Source: Pseudomonas sp. GM74 (GTDB lineage Bacteria > Pseudomonadota > Gammaproteobacteria > Pseudomonadales > Pseudomonadaceae). From it: a stretch of 64,000 nt of DNA. The position numbers and the translations under genes are program-made. The stretch covers positions 96,673 to 160,672 of the forward strand of contig NZ_AKJG01000047.1 of the NCBI RefSeq assembly GCF_000282455.1. Direction: 5' to 3'. Of the stretch, positions 17,041 through 24,708 are shown one piece after another. The stretch's first letter is position 1, and each line of letters starts with the position of its first letter. The notes below the pieces were generated by a model that saw nothing but the letters and a program-made list of their open reading frames with translations, had not been told where the DNA came from and did not search any database.

Positions 17041-18711
17041 ACCCAGGAAATCGGCGGCTTCGCCGCTCTTGAACTTCATCCAAATATTGTCGCTGCAGTA
17101 GTCGCTACCGGCTATGAAGAGCCTTCGGCCATTCAGCAGCAGTCGATCCCGATCATTCTCGCCGGTCACGATATGATTGGTCAGGCGCAAACCGGTACCG
17201 GTAAAACCGCTGCCTTTGCCCTGCCAATTCTGCACCGCATTGATCCGTCCAAGCGCGAGCCGCAAGCTCTGATCCTGGCCCCAACTCGTGAGTTGGCGCT
17301 ACAAGTTGCAACCGCTTTCGAAACCTACGCCAAGCAAATGCCGGGCGTAACTGTTGTGGCTGTCTACGGCGGCGCGCCGATGGGCCCACAATTGAAAGCA
17401 ATCCGTAATGGCGCACAAATCGTTGTCGCCACTCCGGGCCGTCTGTGCGACCACCTGCGTCGCGACGAAAAAGTACTGGCGACCGTGAACCACCTAGTTC
17501 TCGACGAAGCCGACGAAATGCTCAAGCTGGGCTTCATGGACGACCTGGAAGTCATCTTCAAGGCCATGCCGGAAACCCGTCAGACCGTACTGTTCTCGGC
17601 AACCTTGCCTCAATCGATCCGTGCCATCGCCGAACGCCACCTGCGCGATCCGAAGCACGTCAAGATTCAGAGCAAGACCCAGACCGTTACCGCGATCGAG
17701 CAGGCTCACCTGCTGGTTCACGCTGACCAGAAGACTTCGGCCGTTCTCAGCTTGCTGGAAGTGGAAGATTTCGACGCCCTGATCATGTTCGTGCGCACCA
17801 AGCAAGCGACCCTGGATCTGGCCAGTGCCCTGGAAGCCAAAGGCTACAAAGCCGCTGCGCTGAACGGTGACATCGCCCAGAACCAGCGTGAGCGCGTGAT
17901 CGACTCCCTCAAGGATGGCCGCCTGGACATCGTTGTGGCGACCGACGTTGCCGCTCGTGGCCTGGACGTTCCGCGCATCACTCACGTGTTCAACGTCGAC
18001 ATGCCGTACGATCCAGAGTCCTACGTTCACCGTATCGGCCGTACCGGCCGTGCCGGTCGCGAAGGCCGTGCGTTGCTGCTGGTGACTCCGCGTGAGCGCC
18101 GCATGCTGCAAGTGATCGAGCGTGTAACCGGTCAAAAGGTTGCTGAAGTTCGCCTGCCGGACGCTCAAGCCGTTCTGGATGCGCGCATCAAGAAACTGAC
18201 CAACAGCCTGTCGCCGCTGGTGGCCGAGGCCGAATCGACTCACGGTGATCTGCTCGATCGCCTGACCGCCGACATCGGTTGCAGCCCGCGTGCCCTGGCC
18301 GCAGCCCTGCTGCGCAAGGCAACCAACGGTCAAGCGCTGAACCTGGCCGCTATCGAGAAAGAACGTCCACTGGTGCCGAACAATGCACCGCGTGGCGATC
18401 GTCCAGAGCGTTCCGGTGATCGTCCTGAGCGTGGCGACCGCGAGCGTCGTGCTCCGATGCCACTGGGCGAAGGCCGTGCACGTTGCCGTACCGCGCTGGG
18501 CGCGCGTGATGGTATCGCCGCCAAGAACCTGCTGGGCGCCATCCTCAACGAAGGTGGTCTGGCGCGTGAAGCGATCGGTCGCATCCAGGTGCGTGACAGC
18601 TTCAGCCTCGTCGAGCTGCCGGAAGATGGTCTTGAGAAGTTGCTGACCAAGCTGAAGGACACTCGCGTTGCCGGTAAGCAGTTGAAGCTGCGTCGCTACC
18701 GCGAAGATTGA
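17038..18711 (+). CDS. deaD: DEAD-box ATP-dependent RNA helicase DeaD/CsdA
   Basis: The 557-residue cold-shock type RNA helicase acts in ribosome assembly and mRNA unwinding. The helicase motifs run in order: Q motif (GYEEPSAIQQQSIP), AQTGTGKT (Walker A), PTRELALQV, VLDEADEM (DEAD), FSATLP, then ATDVAARGLDVPRITHV and HRIGRTGRAGREG. A C-terminal Arg-rich linker and the CsdA RNA-binding domain (ILNEGGLAREAIGRIQVRD) follow. The start at 17038 (MTQEIGGFAAL) fits homologues; the frame stays open to 16642 but the extension is leader sequence. A terminator follows at 18741. Confidence 0.95.
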   Translation: MTQEIGGFAALELHPNIVAAVVATGYEEPSAIQQQSIPIILAGHDMIGQAQTGTGKTAAFALPILHRIDPSKREPQALILAPTRELALQVATAFETYAKQMPGVTVVAVYGGAPMGPQLKAIRNGAQIVVATPGRLCDHLRRDEKVLATVNHLVLDEADEMLKLGFMDDLEVIFKAMPETRQTVLFSATLPQSIRAIAERHLRDPKHVKIQSKTQTVTAIEQAHLLVHADQKTSAVLSLLEVEDFDALIMFVRTKQATLDLASALEAKGYKAAALNGDIAQNQRERVIDSLKDGRLDIVVATDVAARGLDVPRITHVFNVDMPYDPESYVHRIGRTGRAGREGRALLLVTPRERRMLQVIERVTGQKVAEVRLPDAQAVLDARIKKLTNSLSPLVAEAESTHGDLLDRLTADIGCSPRALAAALLRKATNGQALNLAAIEKERPLVPNNAPRGDRPERSGDRPERGDRERRAPMPLGEGRARCRTALGARDGIAAKNLLGAILNEGGLAREAIGRIQVRDSFSLVELPEDGLEKLLTKLKDTRVAGKQLKLRRYRED

Positions 18712-18740
18712 TCCGCTCTCGGGCTGATTGATCGAACATG

Positions 18741-18770
18741 AAAAATCCCCGACTGGTTCGGGGATTTTTT
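18741..18770 (+). terminator. Intrinsic terminator of deaD
   Basis: AAAAATCCCCGA and TCGGGGATTTTT pair as a 12-bp stem around a 5-nt loop, ending in a T run, about 30 bp past the deaD stop. Confidence 0.92.
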
Positions 18771-18811
18771 ATGCCTGCTGATTTGTGGTCGGCCATGGAT
18801 TTGTGTCGCCG

Positions 18812-18900
18812 CCCTTCGCGAGCAAGCCCGCTCCCACAGACGACCGCTTTACTTCAGAAAGAATGCGATCAAATGTGGGAGCGGGCTTGCTCGCGAAGGC
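18812..18900. repeat. REPIN
   Basis: CCTTCGCGAGCAAGCCCGCT near 18813 and TGTGGGAGCGGGCTTGCTCG ending near 18898 form an inverted pair between the convergent ends of deaD and the DODA gene. Confidence 0.9.
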
Positions 18901-18918
18901 CGTGACGCGGTCTGGCTG

Positions 18919-19686
18919 TCAGCCGAATCGATAGATGTCCATCCCCAGTGCGCCCATGGTGAATCCCTGGTGGGCAACCCCGAACTGCCCACCGGCAGCG
19001 CGGGCAAAGTACAGCGGCAACAAGTGTTCGTCGCTGGGATGGTTACGTACGGCATTCGGTGCTTGTGCGCGATAGTCGTGCAGCGCGGCCTCGTCGTTCG
19101 CTGCGAGTTTCTCGATCATCCAGTCCCGAAATGCCAGGGCCCAGGGCTCAACGCTCTCGGGGCCGGCATGCCAGTCCAGTTCCCGCAGGTTGTGAGTGAT
19201 GCTGCCGGAGCCGATCAGCAGCACGCCATGCTCACGCAGGCTGGCCAGCGCGTGGCCAACGCGGGTCTGCAAGGCGGGGCCGCCACGGGTGGGCAGCGAA
19301 ACCTGGACAATCGGGATATCTGCCTGGGGGTACATCAGCGATAACGGCACCCAGACGCCATGGTCGAAAGGCCGATTGCTGTCGATACGCGCAGGCAAGC
19401 CCGCGGTTTTCAATAACTCGGCAACCTCTGTGGCGAGTCGTGGATCGCCGGGTGCCGGGTATTCGACCTCGAAAAGGGCCTTGGGGAAGCCGCCGAAGTC
19501 ATGCCAGGTTTCCGGTTGTGGACTGCCGCTGACCAGCAGCTCATTGCTTTCCCAGTGTGCGGAAACAATCACGATGGCTTTGGGCTTGGGTATCTCGGCG
19601 GCCAGGCGGGCGAGTGCCGGCCCGCTGGCACCGGGTTCCAGGGCGAGCATGGGGGAGCCGTGGGATATGTACAGGCTGGGGAACAT
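18919..19686 (-). CDS. DODA-type extradiol aromatic ring-opening dioxygenase (YgiD-like)
   Basis: The 255-residue protein is a class III extradiol dioxygenase of the 4,5-DOPA dioxygenase type (LigB fold) that binds one Fe(II) or Zn(II). Metal ligands are recognisable: YISHGSPML (His near 8), RPFDHGVWVPL (His) and GSGSITHNLREL (His). E. coli YgiD opens the ring of L-DOPA in vitro, but its physiological substrate is unclear. It is divergent from tpm across 102 bp of A+T-rich sequence. Confidence 0.88.
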   Translation of the reverse strand: MFPSLYISHGSPMLALEPGASGPALARLAAEIPKPKAIVIVSAHWESNELLVSGSPQPETWHDFGGFPKALFEVEYPAPGDPRLATEVAELLKTAGLPARIDSNRPFDHGVWVPLSLMYPQADIPIVQVSLPTRGGPALQTRVGHALASLREHGVLLIGSGSITHNLRELDWHAGPESVEPWALAFRDWMIEKLAANDEAALHDYRAQAPNAVRNHPSDEHLLPLYFARAAGGQFGVAHQGFTMGALGMDIYRFG

Positions 19687-19788
19687 GAATGAGCTCCTGA
19701 GAGTTAAGATGCAACATCTTCAGTCAGATCATTAATCTAAATCTAATATAAGTTTTAGAGTGTTTTGATCGAATTTTCGGGGTTATTT

Positions 19789-20445
19789 ATGCAGCCTGAG
19801 TTTTGGCACAAAAAGTGGGCGGCGAACCAGATCGGCTTTCACCTGCCGCAGGTGAACCCTCATCTGAAGCGGTTCTGGCCAGCGTTAAGCCTTGAAGAAG
19901 GCGCACGCGTGTTGGTGCCGCTATGTGGAAAAAGCCTGGATTTGCTCTGGCTCGCCCATCAAGGCCATGAGGTCCTGGGAGTCGAACTGTCGGAAAAAGC
20001 CGTCGAGGAGTTTTTCAGCGAACATGGCTTTGATCCGGCCGTCAGCGAGCAGGGACCTTTCAAGGTCTATCGGGCAGGTTCCATTGAGCTTTGGTGCGGC
20101 GATTTCTTCGAGCTGACGGCCGGCGATGTTGCCGATTGCTCCGCGCTTTATGATCGCGCGGCGTTGATCGCGTTGCCGGCGGAAATGCGAGAGCGCTATG
20201 CCGCCCATTTGAAGCGGATTCTGCCGAGGGAGTCCCTTGGCCTGCTGATTACCCTGGACTATGACCAGGAGCAAATGCCCGGTCCGCCGTTTGCTGTGCT
20301 CGATGATGAGGTGCGGCGGTTGTTCGGGGACTCATGGGCGCTGAAGATCCTGGAAGATCAGGACGTGTTGAGCGAGAGCGGGAAGTTTCTGGAGGCAGGG
20401 GTCACGCGGCTTGAGGAGCGGGTGTATCGGGTTTCCAGTCAGTAA
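19789..20445 (+). CDS. tpm: Thiopurine S-methyltransferase
   Basis: The 218-residue SAM-dependent methyltransferase was described in pseudomonads for conferring tellurite resistance and for methylating selenium compounds. Family motifs are [18 protein letters not shown] at the N-terminus, [16 protein letters not shown] (SAM-binding loop) and [13 protein letters not shown]. The start MQPEFW at 19789 is preferred over the upstream TTG-type frame start at 19765. The upstream region is A+T-rich and shared with the divergent dioxygenase gene. Confidence 0.93.
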   Translation: MQPEFWHKKWAANQIGFHLPQVNPHLKRFWPALSLEEGARVLVPLCGKSLDLLWLAHQGHEVLGVELSEKAVEEFFSEHGFDPAVSEQGPFKVYRAGSIELWCGDFFELTAGDVADCSALYDRAALIALPAEMRERYAAHLKRILPRESLGLLITLDYDQEQMPGPPFAVLDDEVRRLFGDSWALKILEDQDVLSESGKFLEAGVTRLEERVYRVSSQ

Positions 20446-20460
20446 TTACTTGTTAGTCCA

Positions 20461-20544
20461 GGCCTCTTCGCGGGCAAGCCCGCTCCCACAATGATCTGTG
20501 GCGTTCATAGATCCTGTGGGAGCGGGCTTGCCCGCGAAGGGGCC
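20461..20544. repeat. REPIN
   Basis: GGCCTCTTCGCGGGCAAGCC at 20461 and the complementary arm CCTGTGGGAGCGGGCTTGCC ending in GGGGCC near 20544. It lies between the convergent tpm and htpX genes, next to the shared terminator. Confidence 0.9.
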
Positions 20545-20576
20545 CTGAAAAGCACTGAAGCTTTTGAACAGACAAA

Positions 20577-20604
20577 AAAAGGCCCGCATCGCTGCGGGCC
20601 TTTT
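20577..20604. terminator. Bidirectional terminator between tpm and htpX
   Basis: A 12-bp stem AAAAGGCCCGCA/TGCGGGCCTTTT with loop TCGC has A and T runs on both sides. It works best for htpX on the minus strand, where seven T residues follow. Confidence 0.88.
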
Positions 20605-20622
20605 GCTTTGCTGTGGCGTGTA

Positions 20623-21513
20623 TCAGCCCCGACGACGAGCCAGAGCGTCGATACGCTCTTCCAGCGGCGGGTGGCTCATGAACATGCGAGCGAACCCTTG
20701 CTTGATGCCACCGTTGATGCCGAAGGCGTTCAGGGTGTCGGGCATGTGCACCGGCAGACCTTGTTCCGCCCGCAGGCGTTGCAGGGCGCCGATCATCGCG
20801 GCGGTGCCGGCCAGGTTTGCACCGGCTTCGTCGGCACGGAATTCGCGCTTGCGCGAGAACCACATGACGATGGCGCTGGCGAGGATGCCCAGAACCAGTT
20901 CGGCGAAGATGGTTGCCACGTAGTAGGCAATGCCCTGGCCTTCTTCGTTCTTGAAGATCACCTTGTCGACGAAATTGCCGATGATCCGTGCGAAGAACAT
21001 CACGAAGGTGTTCACCACGCCCTGGATCAACGCCAGGGTAACCATGTCGCCATTGGCTACGTGGCCGATTTCGTGGGCCAGGACGGCTTTCACTTCATCC
21101 GGCGAGAAGCGCTCGAGCAAGCCCTGGCTGACCGCGACCAATGCGTCGTTCTTGTTCCAGCCGGTGGCGAAGGCGTTCGCCTCGTAGGCCGGAAAGATAC
21201 CGACTTCGGGCATCTTGATCCCGGCTTCGCGGGACAGTTGCTCGACGGTTTGCAGCAGCCATTGCTCGTGACGGGTGCGTGGCTGGGTGATGATCTGGGT
21301 GCTGGTGCTCATCTTCGCCATCCACTTGGAGATGAACAGCGAGAACAGGGAACCGGCGAAACCAAAGACCGCACAGAAGATCAGCAGCTGATTGAGGTTG
21401 AGATCAACCCCATTGGCCGCCATGAACCCGTTGAAGCCGAAAAGGCTCAGGGTGATGCTGGCAATCAGCACGACCGCCAGGTTAGTGGCCAAGAACAGCA
21501 GGATGCGCATCAT
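20623..21513 (-). CDS. htpX: Membrane metalloprotease HtpX
   Basis: The 296-residue M48-family zinc protease of the inner membrane degrades misfolded membrane proteins, complementing FtsH. Two N-terminal membrane segments ([20 protein letters not shown] and [18 protein letters not shown]) precede the catalytic HEIGH motif (about residues 147-151). Two further hydrophobic segments follow, then the third zinc ligand in [15 protein letters not shown]. The start may be 21513 or the next ATG at 21510; GAGGAG lies upstream. A sigma-70 type promoter is visible at 21559-21587. Confidence 0.95.
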   Translation of the reverse strand: MMRILLFLATNLAVVLIASITLSLFGFNGFMAANGVDLNLNQLLIFCAVFGFAGSLFSLFISKWMAKMSTSTQIITQPRTRHEQWLLQTVEQLSREAGIKMPEVGIFPAYEANAFATGWNKNDALVAVSQGLLERFSPDEVKAVLAHEIGHVANGDMVTLALIQGVVNTFVMFFARIIGNFVDKVIFKNEEGQGIAYYVATIFAELVLGILASAIVMWFSRKREFRADEAGANLAGTAAMIGALQRLRAEQGLPVHMPDTLNAFGINGGIKQGFARMFMSHPPLEERIDALARRRG

Positions 21514-21558
21514 GGTTGTAGGTATCTCCTCATGCTAAAGATGTAGCGTACTGCGGGG

Positions 21559-21587
21559 TATATAAGGTGCGGCACCGGGGTATTCAA
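21559..21587 (-). promoter_or_regulatory. htpX promoter, sigma-70 type
   Basis: Read on the minus strand, TTGAAT (-35, 21587-21582) and TATATA (-10, 21564-21559) are separated by exactly 17 bp, about 45 bp upstream of the htpX start. A heat-shock sigma-32 pattern (CCCCAT at -10) was looked for and not found at the right spacing. Confidence 0.6.
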
Positions 21588-21789
21588 CCGGGTGACTATT
21601 TCAAACTGTGTCCTACGGCAACAGTCTAGCTGCTTGCAGGGCATTTCCGACAAGTATGCGGGAAGTGTTTGTCAGTCAATTCGTGTCGGAGGCCCCGCCT
21701 TTGTTAGGCGCGAGCAGGCAAGGCACTGACCGGCAGCGACAAAGCGACTGCCAGTGGCGCAATGCAAACAAATGTTGCCGGATGAATGA

Positions 21790-21817
21790 CCGTGCGACCT
21801 GCGGGAAGGTCGCACGG
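21790..21817 (-). terminator. Hairpin after alaA
   Basis: An 11-bp perfect stem CCGTGCGACCT/AGGTCGCACGG with a 6-nt loop lies 11 bp past the alaA stop on the minus strand. There is no clear U tract, so it may stop transcription weakly or protect the 3' end. Confidence 0.6.
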
Positions 21818-21828
21818 TGACAGATCGC

Positions 21829-23040
21829 TTACTGGCGGTAGGACTTGAGGAAGCCACCGATGCGTCCGATGGCCATTTCCAGGTCATCGACACGGGGCAG
21901 GGTCACGACGCGGAAGTGGTCTGGCCATGGCCAGTTGAACGCGGTGCCTTGAACCACCAGCAGTTTCTCGGAGAGCAGCAGGTCGAGGACGAACTTTTCG
22001 TCGTTGTGGATCGGGCAGACCTTGGGATCGATCCGTGGGAATGCATACAGCGCGCCCATCGGCTTGACGCAGCTTACGCCCGGAATGTCGTTGAGCAACT
22101 CCCAGGTGCGATTGCGTTGTTCCAACAGTCGGCCCTGGGGCAGAACCAGGTCATTGATGCTCTGATAACCACCCAGGGCGGTCTGGATCGCGTGCTGGCT
22201 CGGCACGTTGGCGCACAGGCGCATGTTCGCCAGCATGTCGATGCCTTCGATGTAGCTCTGGGCGTGGTGTTTCGGGCCGGAAATGGCGATCCAGCCGGAA
22301 CGGAAACCGGCCACGCGATAGGACTTGGACAGACCGTTGAAGGTCAGGCACAGCAGGTCCGGCGCCAGGGAGGCGGTGCAGATGTGTACGGCATCGTCGT
22401 AGAGGATCTTGTCGTAGATCTCGTCGGAGAACACCACCAGATTGTGCTGGCGGGCCAGTTCCAGCATGCCCAGCAGCACTTCCTTCGAATACACCGCACC
22501 GGTCGGGTTGTTCGGGTTGATGATCACCAGGGCCTTGGTGTTCGGGGTGATCTTGGCCTTGATGTCGGCCAGGTCCGGCCACCAGTTGGCTTGCTCGTCG
22601 CACAGGTAATGCACCGGATTGCCGCCGGACAGGCTCACGGCTGCGGTCCACAACGGATAGTCCGGTGCTGGCACCAGTACTTCGTCGCCATTGTTGAGCA
22701 GGGCCTGCATCGACATCACGATCAGTTCGGAAACGCCATTGCCCAGGTAGATGTCTTCAATGCCGACGCCTTCCACCTGCTTTTGCTGGTAGTACTGCAT
22801 GACGGCCTTGCGCGCACTGAACAGGCCCTTGGAATCGCTGTAGCCCTGGGCGGTCGGCAGGTTGCGGATCACGTCCTGGAGGATTTCATCCGGTGCTTCG
22901 AAACCAAAGGGCGCCGGGTTGCCGATGTTCAGCTTGAGGATGCGATGGCCTTCCTCTTCCAGGCGCTTGGCGTGCTTGAGCACCGGGCCGCGAATGTCGT
23001 AGCAGACGTTGGCGAGCTTGTTCGATTTGCTGACCTGCAT
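21829..23040 (-). CDS. alaA: Pyruvate/glutamate alanine aminotransferase, AlaA-type
   Basis: The 403-residue class I PLP aminotransferase resembles E. coli AlaA, which makes alanine from pyruvate and glutamate. Seen are NIGNPAPFGFEAPDEIL near the N-terminus, NPNNPTGAVYSKEV, FSDEIYDKILYD and the PLP lysine in FNGLSKSYRVAGFRSGW. The start at 23040 (MQVSKSNKLANVC) gives the family length; the frame stays open to 23385 but without homology. It is divergent from msrB across 226 bp. The same order (htpX, aminotransferase, msrB, gpx, ospR, sagS) is remembered from P. aeruginosa. Confidence 0.9.
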   Translation of the reverse strand: MQVSKSNKLANVCYDIRGPVLKHAKRLEEEGHRILKLNIGNPAPFGFEAPDEILQDVIRNLPTAQGYSDSKGLFSARKAVMQYYQQKQVEGVGIEDIYLGNGVSELIVMSMQALLNNGDEVLVPAPDYPLWTAAVSLSGGNPVHYLCDEQANWWPDLADIKAKITPNTKALVIINPNNPTGAVYSKEVLLGMLELARQHNLVVFSDEIYDKILYDDAVHICTASLAPDLLCLTFNGLSKSYRVAGFRSGWIAISGPKHHAQSYIEGIDMLANMRLCANVPSQHAIQTALGGYQSINDLVLPQGRLLEQRNRTWELLNDIPGVSCVKPMGALYAFPRIDPKVCPIHNDEKFVLDLLLSEKLLVVQGTAFNWPWPDHFRVVTLPRVDDLEMAIGRIGGFLKSYRQ

Positions 23041-23266
23041 GGCGATGTGTTCCCGAAAATGAACGATCCAGACGGCGTTTGGGCAACCGTGCTGGGAATC
23101 CTGCGTATTCACACAGGCCTGACGCCTTGAGATGCAGCACCCATATTTCCGTTTGAATGCGCGTGGTCTGGCTGCCAGACTGGCGTTTGACGAGGCGCAA
23201 TCATACGTGCCGCCCGATCCGTGGAAAAGGTACAGATCGGGCTTTTTCAGCCGCTGAGGTGTGATG

Positions 23267-23662
23267 ATGGAAAAGTTGGAAAAAACCCTGGAAGAATGGA
23301 AGGCGATGCTCGACCCGGAGCAGTACAACGTGTGCCGCCTCAAAGGCACCGAACGTCCGTTTTCCGGCAAATACAACGCCACCAAGACCGACGGTATCTA
23401 CCACTGCATCTGCTGTAGCGAGCCACTGTTCGACTCCACGACCAAGTTCGATTCCGGCTGCGGCTGGCCGAGTTTCTACGCGCCGATCGGCGACAGCGCC
23501 ATGACCGAAATCCGCGATGTCAGTCATGGCATGATCCGCACCGAAGTGGTCTGCGCCAAATGCGATGCGCATCTTGGCCACGTGTTCCCCGACGGCCCGC
23601 CCCCGACGGGCCTGCGCTATTGCATCAATTCGGTGTGCCTGGACCTGGTACCCCGCGAGTAA
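23267..23662 (+). CDS. msrB: Peptide methionine-R-sulfoxide reductase MsrB
   Basis: MsrB reduces the R-epimer of methionine sulfoxide in proteins with thioredoxin. The 131-residue protein has the zinc-binding CxxC pairs CICC and CAKC, the substrate-pocket CGWPSFYAP and the catalytic Cys in [11 protein letters not shown]. The ATGs at 23264 and 23267 are both possible; the second aligns with the P. aeruginosa protein and has better spacing from GAGGT. gpx follows after 102 bp and ospR overlaps gpx, so this is an oxidative-damage repair cluster. Confidence 0.93.
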   Translation: MEKLEKTLEEWKAMLDPEQYNVCRLKGTERPFSGKYNATKTDGIYHCICCSEPLFDSTTKFDSGCGWPSFYAPIGDSAMTEIRDVSHGMIRTEVVCAKCDAHLGHVFPDGPPPTGLRYCINSVCLDLVPRE

Positions 23663-23701
23663 GTCCCCGAAGCGATCCGATGATCGCTTTCCCGATATTT
23701 A

Positions 23702-23715
23702 AATTGTACACAATT
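23702..23715. promoter_or_regulatory. AATTGT-AC-ACAATT palindrome, candidate OspR operator
   Basis: The sequence AATTGTACACAATT lies 50 bp upstream of the gpx start, in an A+T-rich island between msrB and gpx. Its half-site is close to that of known OhrR/MarR peroxide sensors (TACAATT-AATTGTA in Bacillus). ospR is the last gene of the same operon, so autoregulation is likely. Binding is inferred. Confidence 0.55.
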
Positions 23716-23764
23716 CAATTGCTCGCTATTTTGTTTGTACTTCCATTCACTCGGAAACTCAAAT

Positions 23765-24250
23765 ATGAGCGACAACCTGCTGAGCATCCCTTGCACCACG
23801 ATCAAGGGTGAACAAAAGACCCTGGCGGATTTCGCCGGCAAGGCCGTGCTGGTGGTCAACACGGCCAGCAAGTGCGGTTTCACTCCGCAGTACAAGGGCC
23901 TGGAAGAGCTGTGGCAGACCTATAAGGACCAGGGCCTGGTGGTGCTCGGCTTTCCCTGCAACCAGTTCGGCAAGCAAGAGCCGGGTAACGAAGGGGCGAT
24001 CTCCGAGTTCTGCGAGCTGAACTTCGGAGTCAGCTTCCCGCTGTTCAAAAAGATCGAGGTCAATGGTGCCGACGCCCATCCGCTGTTCGTGCAACTGAAA
24101 AAACGCGCACCGGGTGTGCTGGGTTCCCAGGGCATCAAGTGGAACTTCACCAAGTTCCTGATTGGCAAGGACGGGCAACTGGTCAAGCGCTTCGCTCCGG
24201 CGACCAAGCCGCAGGACCTGACCCGCGAGATCGAAGCCCTGCTCAAATGA
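23765..24250 (+). CDS. gpx: Glutathione peroxidase family thiol peroxidase
   Basis: The 161-residue Gpx-like enzyme reduces hydroperoxides, in bacteria usually with thioredoxin. The peroxidatic residue is a cysteine (Cys37 in NTASKCGFT), with Gln in FPCNQFG and the Trp/Asn of KWNFTKFLI completing the active-site tetrad. The start is ATG 23765 (MSDNLLSIP); the frame continues upstream without support. Its stop overlaps the start of the MarR gene (ATGA, 24247-24250), which ties the sensor and the enzyme into one transcript. Confidence 0.93.
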   Translation: MSDNLLSIPCTTIKGEQKTLADFAGKAVLVVNTASKCGFTPQYKGLEELWQTYKDQGLVVLGFPCNQFGKQEPGNEGAISEFCELNFGVSFPLFKKIEVNGADAHPLFVQLKKRAPGVLGSQGIKWNFTKFLIGKDGQLVKRFAPATKPQDLTREIEALLK

Positions 24251-24708
24251 ACACCTTGTCAATCGATTCGCTGAAGCTCGACAGCCAGCTGTGTTTCAAG
24301 CTGTACGCGGCTTCCCGGGCGGTGATTCGCGCCTACAAGCCAATGCTCGACCAGTTGGGCCTGACTTACCCTCAGTACCTGGCGATGCTGGTGCTGTGGG
24401 AGTGGCAGGAAGCGGCCCCGGAGCAGCCGACCGTCAAGGCGCTGGGCGAACGTCTGGCCCTGGATTCCGGCACGCTGACACCCTTGCTCAAGCGCCTGGA
24501 ACAACTGCAACTGGTGCAGCGTCAGCGTTCGGCGCGCGATGAGCGTGAAGTGCACATGAGCCTGTCGCCAGCCGGCACGGCCTTGCGCGATCAGGTCGGG
24601 CCACTCAAGGCGCGCCTGTTGTGCGACAGCGGGGTCGATCTGAATCGTCTCAACGACTTGCGCGATGGCCTCGATCACCTGTTGGGGCAGATCAAGGCAC
24701 TGTCGTAG
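24247..24708 (+). CDS. ospR: MarR-family oxidative stress regulator, OspR-like
   Basis: The 153-residue winged-helix repressor is closely related to OhrR (shared LTYPQYLAMLVLWE and SGTLTPLLKRLE). A reactive-type Cys16 in SQLCFKLYAAS and Cys126 in LLCDSG are in the positions of the two-Cys sensors. In P. aeruginosa the gene downstream of gpx is ospR (PA2825, from memory), which controls gpx and pigment and virulence traits. Here it overlaps gpx by 4 bp, and its last 17 bp overlap the convergent sagS gene. The operator candidate is at 23702. Confidence 0.88.
   Translation: MNTLSIDSLKLDSQLCFKLYAASRAVIRAYKPMLDQLGLTYPQYLAMLVLWEWQEAAPEQPTVKALGERLALDSGTLTPLLKRLEQLQLVQRQRSARDEREVHMSLSPAGTALRDQVGPLKARLLCDSGVDLNRLNDLRDGLDHLLGQIKALS

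Larger units (their letters stand above)
21514..21828. other. Intergenic region htpX-alaA (315 bp)
   Basis: Apart from the htpX promoter at its left end and the hairpin at 21790-21817 near the alaA stop, I see no reading frame or RNA gene here. Short A+T-poor stretches around 21690-21770 show no clear structure. Confidence 0.6.

Noticed and set aside
21559..21600. Heat-shock sigma-32 promoter for htpX
   Set aside because: A CTTGAA-like -35 is present, but CCCCAT-like bases are not at 13-17 bp. A sigma-70 pattern fits better.
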